Shown: positions 47,436 to 57,800, numbered from the stretch's first letter. The stretch: DNA of 64,000 nt from Psychroserpens luteus (GCF_015319355.1 NZ_JADILU010000006.1:1-64000), one strand, 5' to 3'. The notes: generated by a model not told the origin, from the sequence alone. Translations and numbers: made by a program.

Positions 47436-48461
47436 CTAAGTTTTACGTAAGAATAGCGATTTAATTAAATAGTTTCTATAGCTTTTGTTTAGTACCACAA
47501 GTTTTAGTCTCTCTAAAACATAAAAACAAATGTATTTCACACTACTTATGAGCCAAGCAAGATTTTTGTATTTAATTTTTTTTATATAGCTTTTCTTTTT
47601 GATTTTATTGATCAAAGAAGGATTTGTAGATTTAAATTGTTTAAACCAAACACTATTTAAGCACAAGTAATGAGAAAAATATTTAGAGTTTAAAAACATA
47701 TCTGGTTGTAATCCCAAAACTAGACTATCGTATGAGTTTTTAAAGTTAACTGTATTGTAATAGTGATTTTTATCGTTTAATTGAGATGTTAAAACATTAA
47801 TTAAATTAAGATGATTTTTACTAGCTATTGAATAACCTTCAACTTTTTCTTTATTTTCAAAAACTTCATTAATTGGTATCAAGTTTCTTTGTGATGGATT
47901 TAAAACATGTCCATGTAATTCTATAGCTGCAAGTTTGTTCTCATTCACTTGCCTAGGTAAGTGTCTAAAATTCAATACATCATAGTTGAATTTAATTAGC
48001 TTGTCATAACCTTCTTTTTTTATAAGATTAAAAGCAATCGTTATATCTTTGTCTGGAATTAAGATGTCAAAATCACCAATCATACGTTCACCAAAATCTT
48101 TATAATAGCCACCTAAAAGTAATGCCATTCCCTTTACAAATAAATATTCAATATTGTGACTTTCTAATAGTTTAGTTAGCTTTTGTGCTTCTATTATTAG
48201 TTTTTTATTTCGATTTCTATTAATTGAAGTAAGCTCTTTTAAGTACTCATTAAGGTCGCAAGGTAAATAATTGAGAAGATCTTTATCTTTTAATCTACAA
48301 TAAACAGCAGTTAGTACTAGATGTTTACTTGCAACTTTGACGAGGTTTTCCCAATTAATCTTAGATGTTTGTAATTGCTTTTTTAAGACATCACAATCGT
48401 TATCAAAATTTAAAATATCTGCAATAAGTTGATATGTGGCTATGTTTGGATTTTTAAGCAA
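47436..48461 (-). CDS. NTP_transf_5-type nucleotidyltransferase
   Basis: The 341-residue product has the nucleotidyltransferase core: FVKGMALL (about 108-115), then GERMIGDFDILI (about 124-135), where the GDFD aspartates should bind metal. This matches the uncharacterised NTP_transf_5 family, members of which occur in lasso-peptide and other RiPP clusters. The start is TTG at 48461, directly after an in-frame stop, so no ATG is available upstream. It follows the kinase-like gene by 41 bp. I infer that it modifies the peptide encoded upstream; the reaction is unknown. Confidence 0.8.
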   Translation of the reverse strand: MLKNPNIATYQLIADILNFDNDCDVLKKQLQTSKINWENLVKVASKHLVLTAVYCRLKDKDLLNYLPCDLNEYLKELTSINRNRNKKLIIEAQKLTKLLESHNIEYLFVKGMALLLGGYYKDFGERMIGDFDILIPDKDITIAFNLIKKEGYDKLIKFNYDVLNFRHLPRQVNENKLAAIELHGHVLNPSQRNLIPINEVFENKEKVEGYSIASKNHLNLINVLTSQLNDKNHYYNTVNFKNSYDSLVLGLQPDMFLNSKYFSHYLCLNSVWFKQFKSTNPSLINKIKKKSYIKKIKYKNLAWLISSVKYICFYVLERLKLVVLNKSYRNYLIKSLFLRKT

Positions 48462-48502
48462 TTAAAAGATGTTTTTATGTAAGCAAATATCATCAATATA
48501 TT

Positions 48503-49630
48503 TTAATCGCCAAACAAACTATTAAAACTGTTAGTGGCAAAATCATTATCACTATAACGCAATTCGTAACATTTAACTTGCTTTAACCAATTTAAGAAAC
48601 TAAGCGCATGTGCTTCATTTGGAGAAATCCATGAATCTGGAATTAAAGTTTCTAAAATTTTTTCTACGGAAATTGGAATTAATTCAGATTTTTTGGTCTT
48701 ATCAAACTTTACATATACAATCTTATTACAGGGAAAATGAGAATTCTTGCTATCAGAATTTTGGGGTAAATACTTTAAGTTAACTTTTTTAGGGCCATTA
48801 GTGTAAGTTTTTAAAGAATTAAAATCAGATATTTTTGATTCTAAAAGATTAAAAGCACCTTTTTTAATTGAAATAGCACTTGGATATCTATATAAGTTCA
48901 TATCCTCGTACAATGGCGTAAAATCATCTGCTAATAAATCAAAACCATGAGCCATGAGTAAAGCCGATAGCGTGCTTTTACCATTACCAGAATCACCAAT
49001 TATCATTATGGCTTCAGAGTTATTCGTAACTGTAGAAGCATGAAAAGTGGCAATCCATTTGTCTAATTGAGTGTTATGAATTGTATTGGTAAGTTCTAAG
49101 GCAAATTTGCCTTGAAGTAAATGAAAGCATTGTGTGTTATAAGAACCCACAAAGCTTTTGTTTTTAAATAAATGTAAAGTATCTAATGTTTTGAATATAT
49201 CAAATTCTGCATCAAAACTTGTAGTATGATGCGTTAAATGATGTGTGATTTGTGGATGAATTAAACTCTCAATACGTTCAGATTGAAAGTTGATTCTAAT
49301 CAGTTTTCCGTCAAAATTATAAGTCCGCTCAATGTTAACTTTAGGGATTCCTTGTAAGGGATGCGATTTATGATTTTCATCAGGTTGTGCATTGGCATCT
49401 TCTAGGAAGTTCGAAATTTCTAAATATAGTTCTTCACATCTCTCATTTCCTATTTCCGTAGTTTCAAATAAAGTCTTTTTAAAATCTACTTTATTGTCAG
49501 TATTTAGAAATAAGTTAATTAGCGCGTATATACTTTCAGAAACAATAATATACTTGTTAGATCGTTGAAACCATAGTATAATAGTCTCATTAATCTTATG
49601 AATATACTTCGGAGATAAATCCGTTTTCAA
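48503..49630 (-). CDS. PqqD-like / HPr-kinase-like fusion protein
   Basis: The N-terminal 80 or so residues look like a PqqD-type RiPP recognition element (IIVSESIYALINLFL and EELYLEISNFLED). The C-terminal part is an HPr-kinase-like P-loop domain: Walker A GDSGNGKST (212-220) and LLADDFTPLY (about 232-241), equivalent to the HprK ADD region. HprK-like kinases phosphorylate the last serine of some lasso precursors (paeninodin type). The start is TTG at 49630, again right after an in-frame stop. It lies 13 bp after the small peptide gene, suggesting one operon. Confidence 0.82.
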   Translation of the reverse strand: MKTDLSPKYIHKINETIILWFQRSNKYIIVSESIYALINLFLNTDNKVDFKKTLFETTEIGNERCEELYLEISNFLEDANAQPDENHKSHPLQGIPKVNIERTYNFDGKLIRINFQSERIESLIHPQITHHLTHHTTSFDAEFDIFKTLDTLHLFKNKSFVGSYNTQCFHLLQGKFALELTNTIHNTQLDKWIATFHASTVTNNSEAIMIIGDSGNGKSTLSALLMAHGFDLLADDFTPLYEDMNLYRYPSAISIKKGAFNLLESKISDFNSLKTYTNGPKKVNLKYLPQNSDSKNSHFPCNKIVYVKFDKTKKSELIPISVEKILETLIPDSWISPNEAHALSFLNWLKQVKCYELRYSDNDFATNSFNSLFGD

Positions 49631-49643
49631 AATAAGTTATAGA

Positions 49644-49805
49644 TTAGTCAAATGGATTCCCACCTGGATCTGGAGGTGAAGTAGCATGTGCTTTCTTAGG
49701 GTTAAGAATAAGAAATGTACCTACAGCTGTAAGCGCAGCATACTTACCCATTTTTTTAATGGCTTCCTTACGTGTTATTTGGTCTTGAGGACTATTTCTT
49801 TTCAT
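49644..49805 (-). CDS. Putative RiPP precursor peptide (53 aa)
   Basis: A short frame of 53 codons plus stop encodes a peptide with a charged head (MKRNSPQDQITRKEAIKK), a hydrophobic stretch (YAALTAVGTFLIL), a KKAHA site resembling a signal-peptidase AxA site, and a short tail TSPPDPGGNPFD. The head-hydrophobic-AxA order looks like a Sec or degenerate Tat (RK) signal, so the tail of 12 residues could be a released product. It starts the operon with the PqqD/kinase and nucleotidyltransferase genes and has its own promoter. I do not recognise it as a named family. Confidence 0.72.
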   Translation of the reverse strand: MKRNSPQDQITRKEAIKKMGKYAALTAVGTFLILNPKKAHATSPPDPGGNPFD

Positions 49806-49824
49806 TTTGCATTATAATAAGGGT

Positions 49825-49858
49825 CAAAAATAATAAAATTATATTATTAAACTTACAA
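49825..49858 (-). promoter_or_regulatory. Promoter of the peptide operon
   Basis: On the minus strand TATTTTTG (49832-49825) matches TAnnTTTG, with a -33 TTG at 49858-49856 and a 23-bp spacer, inside the Flavobacterium range. The transcript leader would be only about 10-15 nt before the ATG at 49805. Confidence 0.6.
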
Positions 49859-49881
49859 ATTTACTTTAATTTGATGTAAAA

Positions 49882-52146
49882 CTATTTTAAAACGATCTTT
49901 TTAGAGATTTCATGAGTAATATTTTGAAGTTTAACAACGTATATACCTCTATTTACGTTAGAAACATCAATTCGGTTTTGTGATTGAGTAGAATTAAGAT
50001 TTGAAGTCATAATTAATCGACCTTGAATATCAAACACTTCAATTATTGCTTTTTGACTAAGTTGACCATTAATTATAATCTCTTTGGTATCTTTTGAAGC
50101 GAAAACTTCTAAATCGTCAAAACTATTTTCTTGAATGTTTAACGAGTTGTCTGTAAATCTTAAAAAGAAACGTCCTGTTCCACTTAAATTAGTAGTTGGT
50201 GTTAGGATATAATCGCCAGAATTTAATAATGTTGAAGTACTTGCAGTAGTATCATCTAGATATACTTCTACTGTACTTGGTAGTGTGTTTTCACTTACAC
50301 TAAATGTTAGTTGTTCTCCTTGATTAGCGCTTACACCTAAAGGTATGGTAACATCATTATAGTCTGTTTCACCCACTGCTTGAATGCCAAATGGGACATT
50401 ATTATTCTCTTCCACTAAATTAGAATATACTGAAAATGCTGGTATTGTGCCACCAAATAAGCTGGCATCAAAACCTGGATCTAATCCTAACGTAGAAAAT
50501 TCTGTAAAATAAATATCTGTATTAAAGTTTTTATTTGTTGTAGACATATTCAATTTGACATTTGTAATAACTGACGTTGAACGTAGTGGTATAAAATCAT
50601 CTGTATTACCAGAGGATCTCATATTTGAATTGAAATTCACAACCTCACTAGTTGATGCCGAGGCCACAAAAAAACCTTGACCTGGAGTAATTACTGCATT
50701 TGGATGAATCAAAGAATATAAAGAATTCCATACTTCCCAACCATCAATTGCAGTACCATCATAACCGTAAATTCCAACTGCATTAGAATCAAATTTGCTA
50801 TTATTAATACTTAAAAATTCATCTAAAGTAATATAAGAAGGATAAGGATTTCCAATTAAATTCCATTGATTTCCACCTGAAGGCGTTGTGATTGTTTCCA
50901 TTACATTCCCTGTTTCAACAGTACCTGTAAATGTATATGCTCCTCCATCTGTAGAACCTGTACGATAACCAACTCCAGCATCTAGTAGAATACCATCGTC
51001 AACTGTTTCTTCAAATAAAACATAATTATTAACACTACTATTGTCAAATGGCCCAAAAAGATAGAAAGGTCCATTGCCACTTATAGTTCCTGAAAGAATA
51101 TTAGTATTAGCATCCATTCTTAAAGTTCCAAAGGTCATACCAGATACAGGCGGACTGATTAAGTCATTGGCAGTTGTCGATGTACCAGAACCAGCAGCAA
51201 AGTTCACATGACGTTTATAAGTTACATTTCCAATAGATGTTGTAGCTATTAGGCTTGAGTAAGAATTAGAAATTGACTGAAGTTCAAAATATCCATCATT
51301 TTTGAAACTGCCATTCACAGTTAGTGATTTACCAGCTGCCACACTACCGCTTCCTCCAGAGACTAAATCAATGTCTCCATTAACGCTATAATCATTATCA
51401 TTAATATCTATGAATGCATATTTGGTGTTTGCAACTGGGTTAGTATTAACAAGTTCATGCATTATCGGTTGATTTTGATGATTCACTGGGTTGCATCCAG
51501 CAGATGTTAAACCAAAACCTCCAAAGTAACCTGAGAATGTGCTTCCAGAAAATATAATAGGATAATTAACATCGTTAGCACCAAAAAAACCACCATTATA
51601 AGACATATACATAGAGAAATAAACACCTTTTGCATTATCTATATTAGCAATTGGGATTCTCATTTCGAGAGCAGTATTAGTTGTATATTGATTAAAACTA
51701 GATGTAGAAGCACTTGTTTGATCATCCCATGATGATCCTGTATATTTATGATGATAAGATTCACCTGAACCATTATTTCTAAGGGCAACGCGATGGTCTG
51801 CATTATAAGGCATAGTGGGTGTTTGGCTGTCCCAATTTAATCCTGTAGTACTTCCGTTTCCAGATGTTAAGCTAGGTTGAGGATCAGTATCTAAATACAC
51901 CGTAAAATGATCATAGTCACCAAATGTTGAAGAATTTACTCTAAACGCTGCAAAATACATATAGGTCTCATCAAAAGTTACATAATAATCAACATCGTCT
52001 CCTCCCCATATTTTTTCAGCAACATTGAAATCACTAGAGTTGCCTGTGAAAGTAACGGTATGATTAGATTGACCAAAGGAGAAATATGTAATAAATGTTA
52101 ATAATATAGTACTTGCAAAACTTGAGCTAAAGTAATTTTTCATCAT
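49882..52146 (-). CDS. T9SS-exported protein, CBM9-like N-terminus (copy A)
   Basis: The 754-residue product has a signal peptide (ends SFGQ), an N-terminal beta domain (about 25-230) with YYVTFDETYMYFAAFRV and VYLDTDPQP that resembles CBM9/glucodextranase-like carbohydrate-binding folds, then a long module with WNLIGNPYPSYI (about 440) and a type IX secretion sorting domain (last 75 residues; VFDIQGRLI, GIYVVKL). It should be exported across the outer membrane and kept at the surface or released. It is a near-twin of the next gene, but its last 20 residues (ITHEISKKIVLK) differ from all three relatives. Confidence 0.85.
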   Translation of the reverse strand: MMKNYFSSSFASTILLTFITYFSFGQSNHTVTFTGNSSDFNVAEKIWGGDDVDYYVTFDETYMYFAAFRVNSSTFGDYDHFTVYLDTDPQPSLTSGNGSTTGLNWDSQTPTMPYNADHRVALRNNGSGESYHHKYTGSSWDDQTSASTSSFNQYTTNTALEMRIPIANIDNAKGVYFSMYMSYNGGFFGANDVNYPIIFSGSTFSGYFGGFGLTSAGCNPVNHQNQPIMHELVNTNPVANTKYAFIDINDNDYSVNGDIDLVSGGSGSVAAGKSLTVNGSFKNDGYFELQSISNSYSSLIATTSIGNVTYKRHVNFAAGSGTSTTANDLISPPVSGMTFGTLRMDANTNILSGTISGNGPFYLFGPFDNSSVNNYVLFEETVDDGILLDAGVGYRTGSTDGGAYTFTGTVETGNVMETITTPSGGNQWNLIGNPYPSYITLDEFLSINNSKFDSNAVGIYGYDGTAIDGWEVWNSLYSLIHPNAVITPGQGFFVASASTSEVVNFNSNMRSSGNTDDFIPLRSTSVITNVKLNMSTTNKNFNTDIYFTEFSTLGLDPGFDASLFGGTIPAFSVYSNLVEENNNVPFGIQAVGETDYNDVTIPLGVSANQGEQLTFSVSENTLPSTVEVYLDDTTASTSTLLNSGDYILTPTTNLSGTGRFFLRFTDNSLNIQENSFDDLEVFASKDTKEIIINGQLSQKAIIEVFDIQGRLIMTSNLNSTQSQNRIDVSNVNRGIYVVKLQNITHEISKKIVLK

Positions 52147-52220
52147 GCCGAATTCAATTTAATGTTGAGCTTTAATAATAAGAGTGTGTAAAATAGATGT
52201 TAGTGTGAATACACTAAAAA

Positions 52221-52236
52221 ACGAAAATGTTTTCGT
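52221..52236. promoter_or_regulatory. LacI-type palindrome upstream of copy A
   Basis: ACGAAAATGTTTTCGT, a palindrome with one central mismatch, lies 75 bp upstream of the ATG. The perfect version occurs at the same distance before copy B. The AAACGTTT core is typical of LacI-family operators. Confidence 0.5.
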
Positions 52237-52312
52237 GTTAATAGGTATCTATTGTTTAGACACTAGTTAAGTCAAAAGGTCACATTTTTTATGATTGAAA
52301 TGATTAACAAAC

Positions 52313-52349
52313 AAAAAAAGACATATACCTCTAGTGTATATGTCTTTTT
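52313..52349 (-). terminator. Terminator after copy B
   Basis: AAAAAGACATATAC (52315-52328) pairs with GTATATGTCTTTTT (52336-52349). Read leftward it follows the stop at 52368 by about 20 bp. Confidence 0.92.
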
Positions 52350-52367
52350 GAAATGAAATTTATTTAT

Positions 52368-54635
52368 TTATTCAATAACTAATTTTTGTGTTTTTTCTGT
52401 GTTATTACTCTGTAATTTAATAATATATATACCTGTATTTACGTTAGAAACATCAATTCGGTTTTGTGATTGAGTCGAATTAAGATTTGAAGTCATGATT
52501 AATCGACCTTGAATATCAAACACTTCAATTATTGCTTTTTGACTAAGTTGACCATTAATTATAATCTCTTTGGTATCTTTTGAAGCGAAAACTTCTAAAT
52601 CGTCAAAATTATTTTCTTGAATGTTTAGTGAGTTATCTATAAATCTTAAAAAGAAACGTCCTGTTCCACTCAAATTAGTAGTTGGTGTCAATATATAATC
52701 ACCAGAATTTAATAACGTAGACGTATTTTCAATAGTATCATCTAGATATACTTCTACTGTACTTGGTATGGTCGTTTCACTTATATTAAACGTTAGTTGT
52801 TCTCCTTGATTAGCGCTTACACCTAAAGGTATGGTGACATCATTATAGTCTGTTTCACCAACTGCTTGAATGCCAAATGGGACATTGTTATTCTCTTCCA
52901 CTAAGTTAGAATATACTGAAAATTCTGGTATGGTGCCACCAAATAAGCTGGCATCAAAACCAGGATCTAATCCTAACGTAGAAAATTCAGTAAAATAAAT
53001 ATCTGTATTAAAGTTTTTATTTGTTGTAGACATATTCAATTTCACATTTGTAATAACTGACGTTGAACGTAATGGTATAAAATCATCTGTATTACCAGAA
53101 GATCTCATATCTGAATTGAAATTCACAACCTCACTAGTTGATGCAGAGGCCACAAAAAATCCCTGACCAGGAGTAATTACTGCATTTGGATGAATTGCAG
53201 AATATAGCGAATTCCATACTTCCCAACCATCAGAAGCAGCACCATCATATCCATAAACTCCAGCTGCATTTATGTCAAATTTACTATTATTGATACTTAA
53301 AAATTCATCTAAAGTAATATAAGAAGGGTAAGGGTTTCCAATTAAATTCCACTGACTTCCTCCTGAAGGTGTTGTGATTGTTTCCATCACGTTACCTGTT
53401 TCAGCAGTACCTGTGAATGTATATGTTTCTCCATCTGTAGAGCCTGTGCGGTAACCAACTCCAGAATCTAGGATGATACCATCGTCAACTGTGTCTTCAA
53501 ATAAAACATAATTGTTAGTGCTACTATTGTCAAAAGGTCCAAAAAGATAAAATGTTGGTCCAGTACCACCAATTTGACCAGAAAGAATATTGGTGTTAGC
53601 GTCCAATCTTAAATCACCAAATGTCATACCAGATACAGGAGGACTAATTAAATCATTGGCAGTTGTTGAAGTGCCTGAACCAGCAGCATCATTTACATGT
53701 CTTTTATAGGTTATATTCCCAATGGATGTTGTAGCTATTAGGCTTGAGTAAGAATTAGAAATTGACTGAAGTTCAAAATATCCATCATTGTTAAAGCTAC
53801 CATTCACAGTAAGTGATTTACCAGCTGCCACAGTACCGCTTCCTCCAGAGACTAAATCAATGTCTCCAGTAACGCTGTAATCATTATCATTAATATCTAT
53901 GAATGCGTATTTGGTGTTTGCGATTGGATTGGTATTAATAAGCTCATCTTGTATTGGTTGATTCTTATGGTCAATTGGGTTACATCCAGCAGATGTTAAA
54001 CCAATACCGCCAAAGTAACCTGAAAATGTACTTCCAGAGAACGTAATAGGATAATTAACATCGTTAGCGCCAAAAAAACCACCATTATAAGACATGTACA
54101 TAGAGAAATAAACACCTTTAGCATTATCTATATTAGCAATTGGAATTCTTATTTCTAAAGCTGTACTTGTAGCAAATTGATTGAAACTAGATGAAGAAGC
54201 ACCTGTTTGATCATCCCAAGAAGCACCTGTATATTTATGATGAAAAGATTCACCTAAAGCATTATTTCTAATTGCAAATCTGTGGTCTGCATTATAAGGC
54301 ATTGTTGGTGTTTGGCTATCCCAATTTAGTCCTGTGGTACTTCCGTTTCCAGATGTTAAGCCAGGTTGAGGGTCAGTATCTAAATACACCGTAAAATGGT
54401 CATAATCGCCAAATGTTGAACCATTTACTCTAAATGCAGCAAAATACATATAAGTGTCATCAAAAGTGACGTAATAATCCACATCATCTCCGCCATACGA
54501 TTTTTCAGCAGCATTAAAATCACTAGTATTGCCAGTGAAAGTAACCGTATGATTAGATTGACCAAAGGAGAAATATGTTATAAATGTTAATAATATAGTA
54601 TTAACTAAACTTAAGCTAAAGTATTTTTTTATCAT
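52368..54635 (-). CDS. T9SS-exported protein, CBM9-like N-terminus (copy B)
   Basis: The 755-residue near-twin of copy A (roughly 90% identical by eye) has the same signal peptide, CBM9-like domain, WNLIGNPYPSYI module and VFDIQGRLI sorting domain. Its extreme C-terminus (TGIYIIKLQSNNTEKTQKLV) instead matches the 1705-residue protein to the right, hinting at recombination. The tandem pair, each with its own upstream palindrome, points to recent duplication. Confidence 0.85.
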   Translation of the reverse strand: MIKKYFSLSLVNTILLTFITYFSFGQSNHTVTFTGNTSDFNAAEKSYGGDDVDYYVTFDDTYMYFAAFRVNGSTFGDYDHFTVYLDTDPQPGLTSGNGSTTGLNWDSQTPTMPYNADHRFAIRNNALGESFHHKYTGASWDDQTGASSSSFNQFATSTALEIRIPIANIDNAKGVYFSMYMSYNGGFFGANDVNYPITFSGSTFSGYFGGIGLTSAGCNPIDHKNQPIQDELINTNPIANTKYAFIDINDNDYSVTGDIDLVSGGSGTVAAGKSLTVNGSFNNDGYFELQSISNSYSSLIATTSIGNITYKRHVNDAAGSGTSTTANDLISPPVSGMTFGDLRLDANTNILSGQIGGTGPTFYLFGPFDNSSTNNYVLFEDTVDDGIILDSGVGYRTGSTDGETYTFTGTAETGNVMETITTPSGGSQWNLIGNPYPSYITLDEFLSINNSKFDINAAGVYGYDGAASDGWEVWNSLYSAIHPNAVITPGQGFFVASASTSEVVNFNSDMRSSGNTDDFIPLRSTSVITNVKLNMSTTNKNFNTDIYFTEFSTLGLDPGFDASLFGGTIPEFSVYSNLVEENNNVPFGIQAVGETDYNDVTIPLGVSANQGEQLTFNISETTIPSTVEVYLDDTIENTSTLLNSGDYILTPTTNLSGTGRFFLRFIDNSLNIQENNFDDLEVFASKDTKEIIINGQLSQKAIIEVFDIQGRLIMTSNLNSTQSQNRIDVSNVNTGIYIIKLQSNNTEKTQKLVIE

Positions 54636-54709
54636 GCCAAAATCAATTTAATGTTAAATTCTTAAAAGAATAAAATGTAAATATATGTTAGTTTAAACAC
54701 TCTAAGGAA

Positions 54710-54725
54710 ACGAAAACGTTTTCGT
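54710..54725. promoter_or_regulatory. Perfect LacI-type palindrome upstream of copy B
   Basis: ACGAAAACGTTTTCGT is a perfect 16-bp palindrome 75 bp upstream of the ATG at 54635, matching the spacing at copy A. The surrounding upstream region is otherwise only partly conserved between the two. Confidence 0.55.
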
Positions 54726-54800
54726 GTTAATAAGTATTTTTGATTATATCTTAGTGATGTTGAAAGTTCATGCTTCAGCAGTCATAAATGTAAAGCGCAA

Positions 54801-54838
54801 AAAAAAAGAGACATACTCCTTAGAATATGCCTCTTTTG
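54801..54838 (-). terminator. Terminator after the 1705-residue gene
   Basis: AAAAGAG-A-CATA pairs with TATG-C-CTCTTTT within 54803-54837, with a long A-run on the left that becomes a T-run leftward. It follows the stop at 54862. Confidence 0.85.
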
Positions 54839-54861
54839 ATAAAGTTTAAGATGTGTTTTAA

Positions 54862-57800
54862 TTACTCAATAATCAACTTTTGAGTTTTCTCTAGGTTGTT
54901 ACTCTGTAACTTCACAATATAAATACCAGTACTAACCGTTGAAATATTAATTCTATTTTCAAGGGTTGTATAATTTAATTGTGTTGTAGAAACTAGTCTA
55001 CCTTGAACATCATAGATGTTACACATTGTGTTCTCAGCGAGTTGACCATTAACTACAATTTCTTTCGTCGCTTTTGAAGTGTAGATGTTTAAGTTGTTAA
55101 AACTGTTTTCTACAGTAGATAATGCCTCTTCTGTAAACCTTAAGAAGAAACGTCCAGTACCAGATAGATTAGTATTTGGTGTTAATATATAATCTCCAGT
55201 TGTTAATAATGTAGAGGTATTAGCCAAATTATCTTCTAAATAGACATTAACTGAGCTTGCTAATGTAGACTCTGCAATACTAAAAGTTAATTGCTCTCCT
55301 TGATTAGCATTTACACCAAGCGGTATAATTACTTCTGTACTGAGATTTGTATTGTTTAGTGTTTGAATTCCCAGAGCGAGACCTGTATTCTCTTCAACTA
55401 AATGAGAGTATAAAGCAAAGTCATCAACTGAACCCAAAAGACCAGAGTCATAACCAGGATTAAGACCTAAAGTGGCAGTATCATTAAAGTAGAAATCTGT
55501 ATTAAACATTTTTGTACTATTGGTGATTTGCAATTTTAATTGTGAAATATTTATTACAGTACTGCTTCTTTCGTCTTCAATAAAATCATCTGTATCTCCA
55601 CTAGAACGCATTCCAGTCGTAAAGTTCACTGTTTCTGATGCAGATTTAGAAGTGACTAGGAATCCTTGACCAGGTGCTATTAATGCATCTGGATTAAAGT
55701 CGGAAAACGCTTGATTCCAGATAGTCCATCCAGTAGAAGCATCACCACCATAACCATACACACCACTCCTTTCAATGGTAAATACTGAACCATTTTGAGA
55801 TAAAAACTCAGATAAAGTAATATACGAAGGGTAAGGGTTACCAATAAGATTCCATTCAGTATTACCTGTTCCGCTACTTACAATTGGTATGGCTTTATCA
55901 GTTTTGTTGACAGTTCCTGTAAATATAAAATTACCATCATCAGTAGAAGCTGCTCTGTAACCAATAGCAGGATCAAGAGTTGCAGTTTCAGACGAACTAT
56001 AAGTTATATATTCGTTAGTCGGTTTTTCAAAAGGACCAAAAAGATACAATGAATTGTCATTATTAGAAACAATATTAGAGTTAGCATCAACAAAAGATGT
56101 GAATGTTTGCCCAGTAAGAGGAGCAGATATCAAATCGTTACCAGTAGTGCTAGCTGTTGTGTTTATATGTCTGCTATAGTTTACAGTACCTGTTATAGTT
56201 CCATCTAGAATTAAACTAGAGTAGCTGTTTGAAACAGACTCTAATGTGAAGTTGTCTGCAACAGTTAAAGTAGCAACCGCGTCTATAGTTAAACTAGCTC
56301 CAGGATTTATAGTTACTGTATTAATGCTAGTGTTAGACGAAATTATAGCGTCACCTGAAGTGATTATGATATTATCACTTGCAGTAGCTACACCATTTGG
56401 ATCGCTTGGAGACCAATCTGTTCCGTCAAACATGTATTTTTCAAAGAATTTTATATTTAAGTCTCTAAATCTAGTTTCATTAGAGCCTCCTGTAATTTCA
56501 AATTTAATACGACCATTTGTTGCTGAAAATGCTGTTACATCAATAATTTGCGTAAAAGTGTCATATGAACCAGGTACTGAAAAAGCGTCAAGTCCTGTAT
56601 AATCTATTCCGTTGTTAGATACAAACACAGTAAGTTCTTGACCAGAGCTTCCTCCAAATGTGGTTAAATCAAATTCCACTTCAAGAAAATTATATAAAGA
56701 AAAATTAATTGGGGCAGTAATAATATCTGAATTAATTGGCATTTTAATGTAACCTTCACTAGATGTTTCGAAAGAAGTTCCGTTAAACTCAAAATCAAAC
56801 GCTAAGGCTTCATCCCAATCCACTTGATTTCTTAAGCCATTAAAATAAGGAAGGTTAAAAAGTTCTAATACTGTTCCTTGAAGAGTTACTGTGATATCAT
56901 CTGCATCTCCGCCAGATATCGTGAGTGTATCATTATAGTCGTTACTAATTAAATTTTCTTTTAGTCTTACAAAAATAGAAGTTTCAGTTCCATCAAAATT
57001 AGTCAAAGTAATGGTATTACTATAAGTAGTTTGATCTAAAGATAACTCAAAATTGTTGCCTCCTAATGTGAGAATTACATCAGAGTTATCAAGGTTTGCT
57101 CCACTAACAGCTAATTCTTGATCTAACGAAGGTCCTTGAGTTTCGATGTAATTTAAATTAATGAGTTCTCCAGGAACAGCAGAAAGAATCGCATCTTCTG
57201 ATTCAACAAATTTGTAAAGCAAAAGATCTTCTTGAGATCCTGTATAGCAAGCAAATCTTGGAGCTCCAGAATTATATTGTAAATCTCTAGCTGTTACAGC
57301 TGCATTGGATGCTATAAAATTTCCACTTGAATAACTGAAATTCCAACGTTGATTATTAGATGATACATTATCTACAACTTGAACATTATTTGAACTACCA
57401 GTATAAGATACAAATTTTGCTGTAACATCGTTATAGATTGTTTTCCCTGAACCATCAGTTTGAATGCTCCAAACAATGGAAACATCAGGATTTGTAATTA
57501 AATCATCTACAGGTGTTACACTTGCCCTGCTTAAGTAAGTCCCATTGTGAGTGTTGTTCATTGCCCATTCATCTCCCGCTTCGACAATTACATAGTAGCC
57601 ATCTGTTAGTTGAGCTAATGATGTAATTTTTTCAAATACGCCTACACCATTATAGGTCGCAGGTGGCTCTTCAATATCAAAAGTATTACTGTTTATAGTA
57701 GGATACAAATCATCATCAGCAGTTATCACTAATGCAGTACCAATTGCTGTGTGTGTTAAACCTGTAAATGTTGCAACACCATCAACAGGAGTTGCTGTTA

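Noticed and set aside
47436-49805. A standard lasso-peptide cluster
   Set aside because: No asparagine-synthetase-like cyclase or B2 transglutaminase-type protease is present in the window.
56246-56602. Open frames opposite the large T9SS genes
   Set aside because: They are antisense shadows of repetitive Thr/Ser/Asn-rich coding sequence without start context or family resemblance.
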